The notes beneath the pieces were generated by a model. The model searched no databases and had not been told where the DNA came from. It saw only the letters and a list, made by a program, of their open reading frames with translations. A program made the translations under genes and the position numbers. Below are positions 35,287 to 44,351 of a DNA stretch of 64,000 bases, piece after piece (the first letter of the stretch is position 1; each line of letters starts with the position of its first letter). The stretch comes from a bacterium (Candidatus Blackallbacteria) CG13_big_fil_rev_8_21_14_2_50_49_14 (GTDB taxonomy: Bacteria > Cyanobacteriota > Sericytochromatia > UBA7694): NCBI GenBank assembly GCA_002783405.1, contig PFGG01000075.1, positions 186,001 through 250,000 on the forward strand, written 5' to 3'.

Positions 35287-36408
35287 CTAGCGCCGAACAG
35301 ACGCTCGTTTCAACTCCAAACGACGTTTGACTTCTGTTTTAATCGCATCCAAACGATGATAGACCTCATCACCGGGACAGCTTTTGGTGCTAAAATCACG
35401 GTGCCCATAGAACTCCTGGGTCGAAATTCCATATTCAGAAGTCAGCCAGGTCACCAAATCCAAAAGTGCGGCATAGGCTTCTGGAGTCACGGGATCTTGA
35501 CCGGGGTCAAAATCACCAATCAAGCAAATCCCCACTTTGCCAGTATTGGGGGTAGAATGGGCCCCCACCACTGTTTCAGGGCGCCCTTGATAAATCACGC
35601 CATCAGGGCCAATCAGAAAGTGGTAACCGATATCCATCCAGTTATTATCCACCATGTGAAATTTCTGAATGCCACGAATCGTCAGATCTTTCTGATACTG
35701 ATCACTGCGGGGTTTCCAGGTATGGTGAATCACCAGTCCATCTGGCGTATGGGGCGTGTATTCTCCCTTGGGAGGTACAGCTTTCCAGGCTTCCCGTGAA
35801 ACCACTTCGGGTTTTGGCCACAGTCCCTGGGTTTTAAGTGCGGGAGGAATCGGTGAACGGTTCAGGGTTTTGCCAAACTGAAAGGTCATGCCTTCAAAAA
35901 CAGGCATTTGGGAGGTCTGAGCGGAATTGAAGATCACCTGATACTGCACAAAACGGGCTGACTGTGGCAAAATCAGGCTGCGTTCCTGAATAAGCGGCAA
36001 CCAATCGCCCCATGCCTGAGCGTCATTGCTGACACGTGCAAAAATACGAAGACCCGCACCTGCAGGAATTTGGGCTGTCCAAGCTGGCATTAAGGCATTG
36101 AAAGCAAAGGGGGCCTGATAAGCACGTGAAAGATAACGTCCCTGGCGCGCATTGCTTTTGAGCAAAAGCCGTCCCTGCGTTTGCAGATCAAGATTTTCTT
36201 TCACCACGCCCTGATCAAAATCCCGAAAACGGTTTTCAGTCCAGCGATCAGCTGCTCCATCGACCTCAAACAAAGGCAGAAGCTCAGCGGCCCGTGACTG
36301 CGCCTGAAGGGCCGTTGGTGGCAGCGGTTTTAAAGTGGCAATGGGTTGACAGGCTGTAGCAAGCGCCAAAAAAAGTGGAAAAAATTTCCACACAGCGTGA
36401 TTTGACAT
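35287..36408 (-). CDS. N-acetylmuramoyl-L-alanine amidase (Amidase_2/PGRP type), exported
   Basis: 373 residues. A hydrophobic leader ends in ATAC at residue 20, a possible lipobox. Residues about 75-180 look like a beta-sandwich binding domain. The C-terminal 170 residues are a PGRP/Amidase_2 domain with the zinc ligands in GLVIHHTW, YGHRDF and SCPGD, plus the catalytic-type GYHFLIGPDG. It cleaves the amide between muramic acid and L-Ala in peptidoglycan, in the periplasm. It lies 3 bases downstream of a small lipoprotein gene, probably one transcript. Confidence 0.88.
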   Translation of the reverse strand: MSNHAVWKFFPLFLALATACQPIATLKPLPPTALQAQSRAAELLPLFEVDGAADRWTENRFRDFDQGVVKENLDLQTQGRLLLKSNARQGRYLSRAYQAPFAFNALMPAWTAQIPAGAGLRIFARVSNDAQAWGDWLPLIQERSLILPQSARFVQYQVIFNSAQTSQMPVFEGMTFQFGKTLNRSPIPPALKTQGLWPKPEVVSREAWKAVPPKGEYTPHTPDGLVIHHTWKPRSDQYQKDLTIRGIQKFHMVDNNWMDIGYHFLIGPDGVIYQGRPETVVGAHSTPNTGKVGICLIGDFDPGQDPVTPEAYAALLDLVTWLTSEYGISTQEFYGHRDFSTKSCPGDEVYHRLDAIKTEVKRRLELKRASVRR

Positions 36409-36411
36409 GAA

Positions 36412-36717
36412 TTACTCCCAGTTATCCTGGTATTGTGAGGAGCCCTGCTCTGCGACAGAAGAAGAAAGATCTTCATTGGAATAAGTGGCCCGCTGCTCTG
36501 GAGCAGAATCCACCTGAACAGTTGTTTTACCTGCCGTCCGGCTCACAGAAGCAGCGGAAACCGCCTTTGTCGTGCGGGGAGCAGAAGCTCGGCTATAGGC
36601 TGCAGCAGGAGAATATCCAGAAACAGAAGGGCTGGTTAAAGTAGGCGAAGCCTTGCTGCAGGCCATGAAAGGAGAGAGACTCAAAGCTGCCAAAATCATT
36701 AAAAAAGGTGTACGCAT
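36412..36717 (-). CDS. small Ser/Ala-rich lipoprotein
   Basis: 101 residues. A hydrophobic leader (FLMILAALSLSPFMAC) ends in a lipobox Cys at residue 20; the mature part is low-complexity Ser/Ala/Thr with many Tyr and no recognisable domain. The gene ends 3 bases before the amidase start and likely shares its transcript; it may tether or regulate the amidase, though nothing in the sequence shows that. Confidence 0.68.
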   Translation of the reverse strand: MRTPFLMILAALSLSPFMACSKASPTLTSPSVSGYSPAAAYSRASAPRTTKAVSAASVSRTAGKTTVQVDSAPEQRATYSNEDLSSSVAEQGSSQYQDNWE

Positions 36718-36817
36718 ATTCTTAAAACCTCAACTTTAAACACGTGTGATACTGAAAGTATCGAGCTATTCATTGAAAATATTCTTAAAAAAAGAATAAG
36801 GAGGAAGTAAGAAACGG

Positions 36818-37540
36818 TTAACTCTGGGGTTTCGGATTTTTAAAAAGGGCCTGCACGGCCCGCTCAAGCGCAAGTACATGCATGTCTTCCAAGGGGGCAT
36901 CCAGACGTGAAATCAAAGTTTCTGCCATGCCATAATGCGTATAGCTTTCTTCTTTTTTATCTAAGTGAAAACAAACCCGAGCCAGCAAGAAACGCGCTCG
37001 AATTCTTTCAAGTGGAGGCAATTTTTCCTGTTGCAGACCCTTTTCATAAAAGCGCAGGGCCTTGTGGGAATTGTTCAACTCCAGTTCATAAAGTTCTCCA
37101 GCACCTAAATAATTTTCGTTCTGCTCATAATAAAAGGCCAGGCGAGCGGGGAGCTTTTTTTCTTTAAAAAGGGCAAGCGCCTGCTCAGTCTTGCCCATTT
37201 CCATCAGCAATTGGCCCACCTTATTCCAATCTTCGCCCTTCTCATAGAATTCAAGCGACAGACGTAAATTGCCTGCCTGCTCATAGGCAAAAGCAGCCTG
37301 ACGGGCAAATACGGAAGAACCCTCCATTAACTCCTGCCAATGATACACCCGGGAATAAAGCCAAGCGCTTTCAGCATATTTTTTTTTGGAAAGGCACCAA
37401 GCCGCCAGCGATTTGAAAAGAGGAGTTCCCAAGGGACTGTAAATTAAAAAACCCAATACCAGGAGTACCAAAAGAGAAAAAGGCACAAAAAACATAAGCG
37501 CCGAGAAATTTAAAATCGAAGCCATATGTTCCTGTTTCAT
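36818..37540 (-). CDS. membrane-anchored TPR protein
   Basis: 240 residues. One N-terminal transmembrane helix at about 13-33 (LMFFVPFSLLVLLVLGFLIY), then TPR/SEL-like helix pairs through residue 225 (YEQAGNLRLSLEFYEKGEDW). No catalytic motif. An internal ATG at 37525 preceded by AGGA is an alternative start. It follows the small lipoprotein gene by 9 bases and appears to be the last gene of the FlgT-like operon. Confidence 0.72.
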   Translation of the reverse strand: MKQEHMASILNFSALMFFVPFSLLVLLVLGFLIYSPLGTPLFKSLAAWCLSKKKYAESAWLYSRVYHWQELMEGSSVFARQAAFAYEQAGNLRLSLEFYEKGEDWNKVGQLLMEMGKTEQALALFKEKKLPARLAFYYEQNENYLGAGELYELELNNSHKALRFYEKGLQQEKLPPLERIRARFLLARVCFHLDKKEESYTHYGMAETLISRLDAPLEDMHVLALERAVQALFKNPKPQS

Positions 37541-37549
37541 GGTTTTTCT

Positions 37550-37909
37550 TTACCGCCGAATCACCAAAAGTCGTTCCCCTTCCTGCTGAAGGGAATACTG
37601 TGCTTCAAATGACTTTTTCAAAGATTCAAGCCAATCAGGATGCGTTTGATCGGTTTGAGAGATGCGGTACTCAGCACGGTTGCCCCCTGACTGAAGCAAT
37701 TCCAATTCGAGGCCTTCCTTTTGCATGGCCTCTTGAAAAACACGCCGGGCTTCGCCATTTTCATAGCCCTCTAAAACCAGGGTAAAGGTTCCTGGAAGCA
37801 GGGTTGAATGACTGATAGACTCATCAGGAGGTGCTGATTTCTGCAAACAGGCTGGAAACAAAACCAGGCTGAATAGGCAAAAGAGTAAACAAATTCTTTT
37901 TTTCAACAC
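37550..37909 (-). CDS. lipoprotein consisting of the operon's repeated C-terminal domain
   Basis: About 119 residues. I chose the GTG at 37909, nine bases after AGGAG. The signal LLFCLFSLVLFPAC places a lipobox Cys near residue 21. The mature part (FTLVLEGYENGEARRVFQEA ... YSLQQEGERLLVIRR) aligns with the C-terminal domains of the two upstream proteins, so this is a free-standing lipid-anchored copy of that domain. Function unknown. Confidence 0.72.
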   Translation of the reverse strand: MLKKRICLLFCLFSLVLFPACLQKSAPPDESISHSTLLPGTFTLVLEGYENGEARRVFQEAMQKEGLELELLQSGGNRAEYRISQTDQTHPDWLESLKKSFEAQYSLQQEGERLLVIRR

Positions 37910-37921
37910 GGCCACGATCTC

Positions 37922-39085
37922 CTAGCGTGAAACAGTGAAATAGGCACTGCCCAGATCAAACTGCTGCACCGCCAGCCCTATTTTAGCCTGAAGCGACTCT
38001 TCGAGTAAATCAGCCAAGTCTCCCAGGACGCCAGAATATCTGACCAGATAGGCGCCATCAGACTGTAGCTTCAAATCACGCACATGTTCACGCAAACCCG
38101 CTTCAAACTGGGATTTTTGACTGCCTTTTAACCCTTTAACCACAAGCCGGTACTGATTGCCTTGGGCGACATTCTGCTTCCAATGACGCAAAAGATCTTC
38201 CACGATCAAAGGCATCACACCCGCCACAGATTCTTCAATCACAATCTTGGCGCTCACATCGAGGCTGCCTTTAACAGCCAGCGCTTCAGGCTGACCTTTG
38301 CCATCGAGGCGCTGATAACTTTTGCTAATAAAAGGCGAACCTGAAGAACTCTCAAAAGCCTGAACCAAGACAGGGCTTTGCACATAGGTATAATCTCCGC
38401 TGCGCCCTACCACTTTGGGATCAATCTCAATTCGCATATAAAAATCGGCTTTTGCCTTTAGTGCCAGGGCCTGGCTCAAACGCTCACGGCTGCCTGCACT
38501 TTGAGCCACCACCTGATCATCTTTCTGCAGGCCCTGCATGACCTTGCCATCGACCACTTTGAACTGTTGTTCCAAAAGGTAGTTATTGATCCGATCCACT
38601 GACCATTGCGCATAATTGCTGCGCTCAGCAGGGTCTTTGTAATAGGCCATGATCGTAGGGAATTTCAGTTGTGAACTGAGTTGCTTGGTGCTCGAAATAA
38701 TCCCTGCTTTTTCAAGATCCGAGCGCAAAGTCTGCACCTGAACCTCGTAGCGGATTTTATAATAACGCCCCCCGCCTTCACTGCTGCCCTTGCTCAAAAT
38801 TTTCAAGCGCTTGATATATTTCTCACGCTGGGCAAAGACCTGCTCCTGAACTTTGGCAAAAGCCTGTCTTTCGGCATCGGTCTGAACCAGAGTATCCACA
38901 ACAGCCTGCAGTGCTTTCATTTCAGCATCTGCCATGGCGGCATCGGCATTGCTGCCGACCCCCATGGTTTCAAGCTCTTTCACTGCATAGTCCAGATTTT
39001 TAACATCGGCATGAACGGCAGGGGCCACTCCCAATGAAGCACAAAGCAACGCCAGCCCCAAACAATAGCTTAAAAATTTATGCAT
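37922..39085 (-). CDS. FlgT-like exported protein, paralogue of the upstream gene
   Basis: 387 residues with a signal peptide ending AVHA. The N-terminal domain (about 30-125: GVGSNADAAMADAEMKALQA) resembles the FlgT/LPP20-type fold in which a gene product of the form GxGxxxxxAxxxAxxxA binds the outer-membrane or flagellar basal region; a middle domain with KVVDGKVMQGLQKDD follows, and the last 75 residues share the C-terminal domain of the neighbours. Lies 16 bases downstream of its paralogue. No flagellar genes are seen, so a flagellar role is unlikely. Confidence 0.68.
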   Translation of the reverse strand: MHKFLSYCLGLALLCASLGVAPAVHADVKNLDYAVKELETMGVGSNADAAMADAEMKALQAVVDTLVQTDAERQAFAKVQEQVFAQREKYIKRLKILSKGSSEGGGRYYKIRYEVQVQTLRSDLEKAGIISSTKQLSSQLKFPTIMAYYKDPAERSNYAQWSVDRINNYLLEQQFKVVDGKVMQGLQKDDQVVAQSAGSRERLSQALALKAKADFYMRIEIDPKVVGRSGDYTYVQSPVLVQAFESSSGSPFISKSYQRLDGKGQPEALAVKGSLDVSAKIVIEESVAGVMPLIVEDLLRHWKQNVAQGNQYRLVVKGLKGSQKSQFEAGLREHVRDLKLQSDGAYLVRYSGVLGDLADLLEESLQAKIGLAVQQFDLGSAYFTVSR

Positions 39086-39101
39086 GGTGCAGCAAATCCA
39101 C

Positions 39102-40253
39102 TCAATTCTTCAGAATAAAAATGGCACGACCGCCACGAATCACCGCTTCATCGTTTACAAATTTCAGGCCTTCTTCTTCTGCCGCGTCAATCAAACTGTC
39201 AAAGAAATCCACGGGTTTGGTAGTGGAATAGACACTGAATTCAGCATGGCTTCCGGCAGCATTCAATTGCTTCACTTCGGTTACGCCATCGCCGTCTTCA
39301 AGTAATTTTTTAAATACACGGCGCTCTTTGCCGCCCTTATAGCCATCCAAAACCACGATATATTCCTGGCCATTGGTCAGAACATCTTGCCAGTGTGAAG
39401 AAACCTGACCCAAGGTTTTTTCCATTCCGGCAGAAACAGCAGTGGCCACAGCGGCCTTGGCATCAGCGACAGAATTGGCACGCATAATGCCATAGCCTGT
39501 ATCACTTCCAAAAATCTGGCCGGTATAGCTATTGTACATTTTGGTTGAAACACTGGCTTTGCCACCTTGAATGCTGCCATAGGTGGTGACATAGATATCG
39601 GCTTTGAGCTTATTGGCAATCATTTGCGCAACCTGATCAAAATTGGATTGCTGAACGGCTCCTGAAGCTTTTACAATTGCGGCATCTTCTTTGCGCAGCT
39701 TTTCAATCAGCCAGCCATCGACCACCTTATAACCCCGTTTGAGCAAGGAACGGTTCATGGCTGTTACAGCAAAATCATTGACTTCGTCCTCAAGGCGGTT
39801 GCGACCTTTATACCAGCCCACCACAGAAACTGTCGGATGCCCCACATTGCGGAATTCAGAACCGACCACATCTTTGACATCCTGCTGCAAAGGCTGGGTG
39901 GACACTTCTACGCGGTAAACCGCAGAGACCACTCCGCTGCTCTTGCTTTCGTTCAGCATTTTGAAGCTTTTGATAAAGCCCTTGCTATTGGTGCGAATTT
40001 TATCACTCTTGGTGACATAGTTTTCAACAACCGTATCGGCTTGAACATAAACGCCGACGGCTTGCGCAATGGCATTGCGGAAGGCATCCAGACGGGCCGC
40101 ATCCGCAGAGGTTCCTTCGCCCGTGACCGCTTCAATCACCACCACAGGCTTGATCCCTTTGGCTGCTTGTCCTGCCTGACCATTGACGGCCCATGTACCA
40201 GCCAAAACAGCAGCTGCTAAAAAAGTATTTACGATACGTTTGTTGAGCACCAT
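39102..40253 (-). CDS. FlgT-like exported protein, first gene of the operon
   Basis: 383 residues. A signal peptide ends GQAGQA or nearby; the N-terminal domain (about 30-125: GEGTSADAARLDAFRNAI) is FlgT/LPP20-like, the middle has KVVDGWLIEKLRKEDA, and the last 80 residues (YIVVLDGYKGGKERRVFKKL) are the domain shared with the two genes that follow. Its RBS GAGGAG is 8 bases from the ATG and GATAAT at 40269-40274 on the minus strand is a candidate -10. Probably periplasmic or outer-membrane-associated; function unknown. Confidence 0.7.
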   Translation of the reverse strand: MVLNKRIVNTFLAAAVLAGTWAVNGQAGQAAKGIKPVVVIEAVTGEGTSADAARLDAFRNAIAQAVGVYVQADTVVENYVTKSDKIRTNSKGFIKSFKMLNESKSSGVVSAVYRVEVSTQPLQQDVKDVVGSEFRNVGHPTVSVVGWYKGRNRLEDEVNDFAVTAMNRSLLKRGYKVVDGWLIEKLRKEDAAIVKASGAVQQSNFDQVAQMIANKLKADIYVTTYGSIQGGKASVSTKMYNSYTGQIFGSDTGYGIMRANSVADAKAAVATAVSAGMEKTLGQVSSHWQDVLTNGQEYIVVLDGYKGGKERRVFKKLLEDGDGVTEVKQLNAAGSHAEFSVYSTTKPVDFFDSLIDAAEEEGLKFVNDEAVIRGGRAIFILKN

Positions 40254-40313
40254 CTAAATCACTCCTCGATTATCTTCAATAATTTATTCGTTATGCCTAA
40301 AGACGCTAAAAGC

Positions 40314-40336
40314 ATCTGAATCGGTTCCATTCAGAT
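40314..40336 (-). terminator. possible terminator between barrel gene and FlgT-like operon
   Basis: Perfect 8-base inverted repeat ATCTGAAT (40314-40321) and ATTCAGAT (40329-40336), 7-base loop; on the minus strand it is followed by GCTTTTAG, a weak T tract. It starts 5 bases past the stop of the 40341 gene. Confidence 0.4.
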
Positions 40337-40340
40337 CCGA

Positions 40341-41807
40341 CTAAAAAGTATAACCCGCGTAAAAAGCCAGGTCAGGGCCTATACTTTGCAGGGGATTTTG
40401 ATACAAGGGTTGAAAGGGTTGGGGAAATCCTCCCGTGTTCATAATCCATTGTCCGCCATCAAAATAGCGAAAACCAGCATCTAAACCCACCGAAAATTGT
40501 GGGGTAAACTGGTAAGCAGCCCCTACCAACGCCGTCCCGCCAAAAGCCATGGCCGAAGGATCAGGCTGCAAAGGATTGGGAAAGGGACTGGTGGCCTGCA
40601 TCAACAACCCGCCCAAAAGCCCACCTCTCACTCCCAGATTAAAGCGCCATTGCCCAAAAGCAAAGCGTTTCATAATACCCAACTCCGCATTATAGGCCAA
40701 GAGTTGGGCTGAAGGGTTGGGCAAGCCGCCACCGGGAATCCCCAAACCAGGAAAAGAAGGCTGAGCCAACAAGAGATAGGCTGACTGTGGCAGGGTCGCC
40801 CCCCCTGAAAGCGTCAACAGAAAATCAGGCAAACCAAACATGGCCCCGACATCATACTGCAGTTCCAACTGCCCCTGGGGCACAAAGTATTGAGGCACAA
40901 AGCCCAACATGCCCAAACTGGTTGTGCCGACTTTCAATACGGGGGTTAAACCCAAACCAGAAAACGCAGCAACTGTAGCTGTTTCTGGTTTTTTCCCGCC
41001 CAATTCCTCAACACTCTGCAAGGCCACCAAAAGGGATTCGAATTGTACGGGATTCATTTGCTGAACCAATTCAGACTGTAAATAATCCACAGGTTCCGCT
41101 TGGGGAATATCGCGAAAAGGCTGAACCCGTTTGAGGGTGTCTAAAACCAAAGAAGCCTGGGCAGGATTATCTAAATCCACGGCCACCCCCGTGGCTTGGT
41201 TGACAAGCGCCAAAAGACGCTCCATGTCTGGGATCGGAATTTCTTTATGAATGGTCCAGGATTGGGTTTGCGCCCCGGCCATCTGAGCATAATCTCCTGC
41301 TGTGCGAAAAACAGACAGGCTCAAGCCCAATACAGACTCTACATCAATGCTCCAGTATTCCGTGCCATCTTCCTGCTGACGCCGGTGTGGCCCCGTCAGC
41401 GCCAAGGGGCTCATTGTCCAGGCAGGAACCAGAGCCAGGCTCGTTTGCGCCAAACGACGCACATCCAGACCCGGCAGTTCGGCCTCGGCCACACGTACCA
41501 AAGAACTGTCCTGAAGCAGGGGCAGTTCTCCTGCATGTTCTTTTTGCCAGCGTTTAAATTCGGCCAGAAAAGGCCCTGGAGGAGAAGACAGGGAATAATT
41601 CAAAAGCAAAAAATCAAAATCTGCATATTTCTGTTTGAAAGCTTGAATCAAGGCCTGATTCAGAGGCGTATCCTGGGTGGGCAAGAGAGAAACCTGCCGA
41701 CGCTGAGCAGTACTTGCAGCAGCTGGGCGAACAGGTAAAGCAAAGTTGAGGGCTGGCACAAAAATAGCCAATGAAAGGGCTACCCTCACAATCGAACGGG
41801 TCAGCAT
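40341..41807 (-). CDS. exported protein with outer-membrane-barrel-like C-terminus
   Basis: About 488 residues from the ATG at 41807 (AGGAG 8 bases upstream; a GTG at 41816 is inside that RBS context). It has a signal peptide (about 1-30), a Gln/Pro-rich soluble half, and a C-terminal half of alternating hydrophobic strands (YNAELGIMKRFAFGQWRFN, FSVGLDAGFRYF) that ends in Phe (AFYAGYTF), the usual BAM signal. No family recognised. Separated from the FlgT-like operon by a weak terminator. Confidence 0.65.
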   Translation of the reverse strand: MLTRSIVRVALSLAIFVPALNFALPVRPAAASTAQRRQVSLLPTQDTPLNQALIQAFKQKYADFDFLLLNYSLSSPPGPFLAEFKRWQKEHAGELPLLQDSSLVRVAEAELPGLDVRRLAQTSLALVPAWTMSPLALTGPHRRQQEDGTEYWSIDVESVLGLSLSVFRTAGDYAQMAGAQTQSWTIHKEIPIPDMERLLALVNQATGVAVDLDNPAQASLVLDTLKRVQPFRDIPQAEPVDYLQSELVQQMNPVQFESLLVALQSVEELGGKKPETATVAAFSGLGLTPVLKVGTTSLGMLGFVPQYFVPQGQLELQYDVGAMFGLPDFLLTLSGGATLPQSAYLLLAQPSFPGLGIPGGGLPNPSAQLLAYNAELGIMKRFAFGQWRFNLGVRGGLLGGLLMQATSPFPNPLQPDPSAMAFGGTALVGAAYQFTPQFSVGLDAGFRYFDGGQWIMNTGGFPQPFQPLYQNPLQSIGPDLAFYAGYTF

Positions 41808-41872
41808 AACGCGCACTCCTTAGTCTAATGGACCTGTTTGCAGACTACCATAAAAGCGAAAGTCCCAAAAGA

Positions 41873-42934
41873 TCAGGAATGCTTATCAAAGGTCACCGTA
41901 GGCTTAAAGAACCCCTCTGTCGAGACCGTCTCCTGACCTGTGGGCAGCTCCAATTTCTCTAGGGTATCGCGTACCATCAGATAATCTGCCGTTAATTTTT
42001 TAAATCCCAAAGCCGTAATCGCATCCTGTTTGGCGCGCTGGCATTCATAACAGCCAATCAGAACAGGATTGACAGAAACCAAAGCCAGTTGTTGCAAGGC
42101 ATATTTCAACAAAGGCTCAGCCAAATGCCCATGCCCTGGGTGAACTGTCATTTGAATCACATGGGGCAGCGAACGCAACTGAGCAAAAATATCCAAGGAT
42201 CCCACCAAACGCTTGTGATGATCCTCTACCACCAGATGCAGGGCTTGTGAACGCTTCAAAGATTTTTTCAACCATTCCGCCCCCAGTTGTAGCGGCCCCA
42301 ACGATAAATCCTGGGGAGTACGCTCTTCCACCACACGAATATAGGGGGGAATCGCATCCTGATAGAGCTCCCACAAGGTCTCTGTATCACTGGGGCGGCG
42401 AACCCGCAAGCCTTCAGGTACCTTCAAGGTGTCTTCGGGTTCCCGAAACTTGCCCAAACGCTTGGGAGCCAATTTGGAATAGGTAAGCGTCGAATAACGA
42501 CGAAAACCCAGTTTTTCGTAAAGCTTGATCGCTGGGGCATTGGCAGTATCTACCTCAAGCGTAAAGCGCAGGGCTCCAAAGGCCAGATAATAATCAAAGA
42601 CCCCGTTTAAAATAGCCTGGGCCAAACCCCGCCCGCGAAAATCAGGGTGAACCGCAATATTATCAATATGCCAGCGCGTCTGATTCTGATTGCGGGGAGA
42701 GACCTGGGCCATCGCCGCTATTTTCCCATCCTCTTCCAGTACGTGCACGGTAAAGACATGCTGATAGGGATTCGGAAAAAGCGATAAAACTTTCACAAAG
42801 GGATAGAGTGATTCTATCTTTTCAATCCGCTGAACGATATTGACTTCGCGTTGCTGGTATTCCTCAGTAAAGGCCAGCTCAAAGATCTCTTTGATTCCCC
42901 CAAAATCCCGTTTGCGGGCGGGCCGGATCTTCAT
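41873..42934 (-). CDS. GNAT acetyltransferase, tandem-domain
   Basis: 353 residues. The first 160 form a clear GNAT domain with the acetyl-CoA loop VHPDFRGRGLAQAIL and a following KLYEKLGFRRY. The second half (about 185-335) has a GNAT-like strand pattern but no good pyrophosphate loop, so it may be a non-catalytic twin. The substrate is unknown. Its ATG overlaps the stop of the CofE-like gene (ATGA), indicating coupling. Confidence 0.82.
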   Translation of the reverse strand: MKIRPARKRDFGGIKEIFELAFTEEYQQREVNIVQRIEKIESLYPFVKVLSLFPNPYQHVFTVHVLEEDGKIAAMAQVSPRNQNQTRWHIDNIAVHPDFRGRGLAQAILNGVFDYYLAFGALRFTLEVDTANAPAIKLYEKLGFRRYSTLTYSKLAPKRLGKFREPEDTLKVPEGLRVRRPSDTETLWELYQDAIPPYIRVVEERTPQDLSLGPLQLGAEWLKKSLKRSQALHLVVEDHHKRLVGSLDIFAQLRSLPHVIQMTVHPGHGHLAEPLLKYALQQLALVSVNPVLIGCYECQRAKQDAITALGFKKLTADYLMVRDTLEKLELPTGQETVSTEGFFKPTVTFDKHS

Positions 42935-44130
42935 GAATGGCTTTCAACCTTGGCAACTTTGGCAGAACGCACGACCACGATCGGGGTTTGCTCTGCGGAA
43001 TTGCCATGGGGATTGCTCAACAGACTGGCTGCCAATTGTTTGGGATCCACATTTTTTGTCGCAGCAACAATCGCGGCCCGGCGAATATTGTTCACATCTG
43101 CAATTGCCGCTTCAAGACCCGTACGCGCCTTGACTTCATTGACCACCGACTGGGCATGGGCAGGCCCCAAGACAATGTATTTATCATAGGGGGGCATGGT
43201 GCCGGTTAAATCATCAATCAACTCAGAGGGCATGCCTGCCACCCGGTAAAGCCAACCATGCTTACGAAAAGCGACTTTCATAAAGCCCCCCACAGCCACG
43301 CCGGTCAGCATCTTGGGCAGCCCTACCTCATTGATCGCACTTTGCATGCCATAGGCCGAAGACAAACTGCCCACATTGGGCACCAAGAAACACAGGCGGC
43401 GGGCCCAAAAACCAGGGCGCACATGTTCATCGGGAATCATATAGCGACGTTGGGTCACCGCCACAACGCTTTCGGCCATGACCACCACGTCCCCAGATTG
43501 GGCGATGGGGCTGACATATTTGGCAATCACATCTGCCATATTGTCGGCATCGGTCAGGATATGGGTTTTGACAGGAATCAGGGTCACATCCCCTTCGGTG
43601 ATGGGTTCAGGGGAAGCTGAAACCTGCTGTTCAGGAATCAAGACAATTTCTTCATGTTTTTTGAGCTTGTTGCGGCGGCTGTAAGTAATATAGTCAAGGT
43701 CGATCACCACGGCATGGAGCTCTTTCAGCCTTTCAAGATCTCCACTGCACTCGACAGCCAGTTCAAATTCCAGGGTGCTTTGGGGGGTGAGGATATATGC
43801 TGGCCAATAGCCATCTTCACGGGTTTCCTTATGCCAGGGACGAATCGTCGCCGTAATCTGAAGGGCTGCCGGGTCAGGCAAAGCGGCTTTGCCTAAAATA
43901 CGGACCTTGGCCTGCACATCTACCACCGTGCATTCATATTTGCGACTGAAGTTACGAATTGGAATATTGGTGCGATAAATACGCTTATCAGCTGCATAGT
44001 TATGAATCCGCCAAGGATGACGGTGAGCCGGTAACATCAGACAGGGTTTATTATCACGGCTGCGATACCAGAGTTCAAACGCTCCCAATATCCCCCCTAC
44101 TCCCAGTGCAACAGCAAGACTCTTTTTCAT
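42931..44130 (-). CDS. CofE-like F420-0 gamma-glutamyl ligase family protein
   Basis: About 399 residues from the ATG at 44130, with GAGGGAG upstream. An N-terminal transmembrane helix and an extra 140-residue region precede a CofE-like domain (about 185-390), with VTLIPVKTHILTDADNMAD, DVVVMAESVVAVTQ and GMPSELIDD. CofE adds glutamates to coenzyme F420; similar proteins are common in Cyanobacteria without known F420 use, so the real substrate is uncertain. It is followed by the GNAT gene with ATGA overlap. Confidence 0.7.
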   Translation of the reverse strand: MKKSLAVALGVGGILGAFELWYRSRDNKPCLMLPAHRHPWRIHNYAADKRIYRTNIPIRNFSRKYECTVVDVQAKVRILGKAALPDPAALQITATIRPWHKETREDGYWPAYILTPQSTLEFELAVECSGDLERLKELHAVVIDLDYITYSRRNKLKKHEEIVLIPEQQVSASPEPITEGDVTLIPVKTHILTDADNMADVIAKYVSPIAQSGDVVVMAESVVAVTQRRYMIPDEHVRPGFWARRLCFLVPNVGSLSSAYGMQSAINEVGLPKMLTGVAVGGFMKVAFRKHGWLYRVAGMPSELIDDLTGTMPPYDKYIVLGPAHAQSVVNEVKARTGLEAAIADVNNIRRAAIVAATKNVDPKQLAASLLSNPHGNSAEQTPIVVVRSAKVAKVESHS

Positions 44131-44222
44131 GGCGCTCTCCCTCATTAATAGCAATTCAGCCAGAACCTGCCACGAAACACTCAAGCAAAAGGTTCGGAAC
44201 AACCAGATTCCAGACTTTACCT

Positions 44223-44253
44223 ATTATACTCCAAGGCGGATCCTGGAAACAAA
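44223..44253 (-). promoter_or_regulatory. promoter of the CofE-like/GNAT operon
   Basis: On the minus strand a perfect -10 TATAAT (44228 to 44223) with a weak -35 TTGTTT (44253 to 44248) 19 bases upstream. It gives a leader of roughly 85 bases. Confidence 0.5.
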
Positions 44254-44351
44254 AGCATAAGCCTCTATCCTGCTGCAAGCAGGGAACAAAATAAGGTATT
44301 CTGAATCATTATGAGAATCCACATTTTTAGTTTTGGCACAGAGGTAGACCC

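Noticed and set aside
41196-41738. 180-codon plus-strand frame
   Set aside because: Antisense to the 40341 barrel-like gene, Gln/Arg-rich shadow composition.
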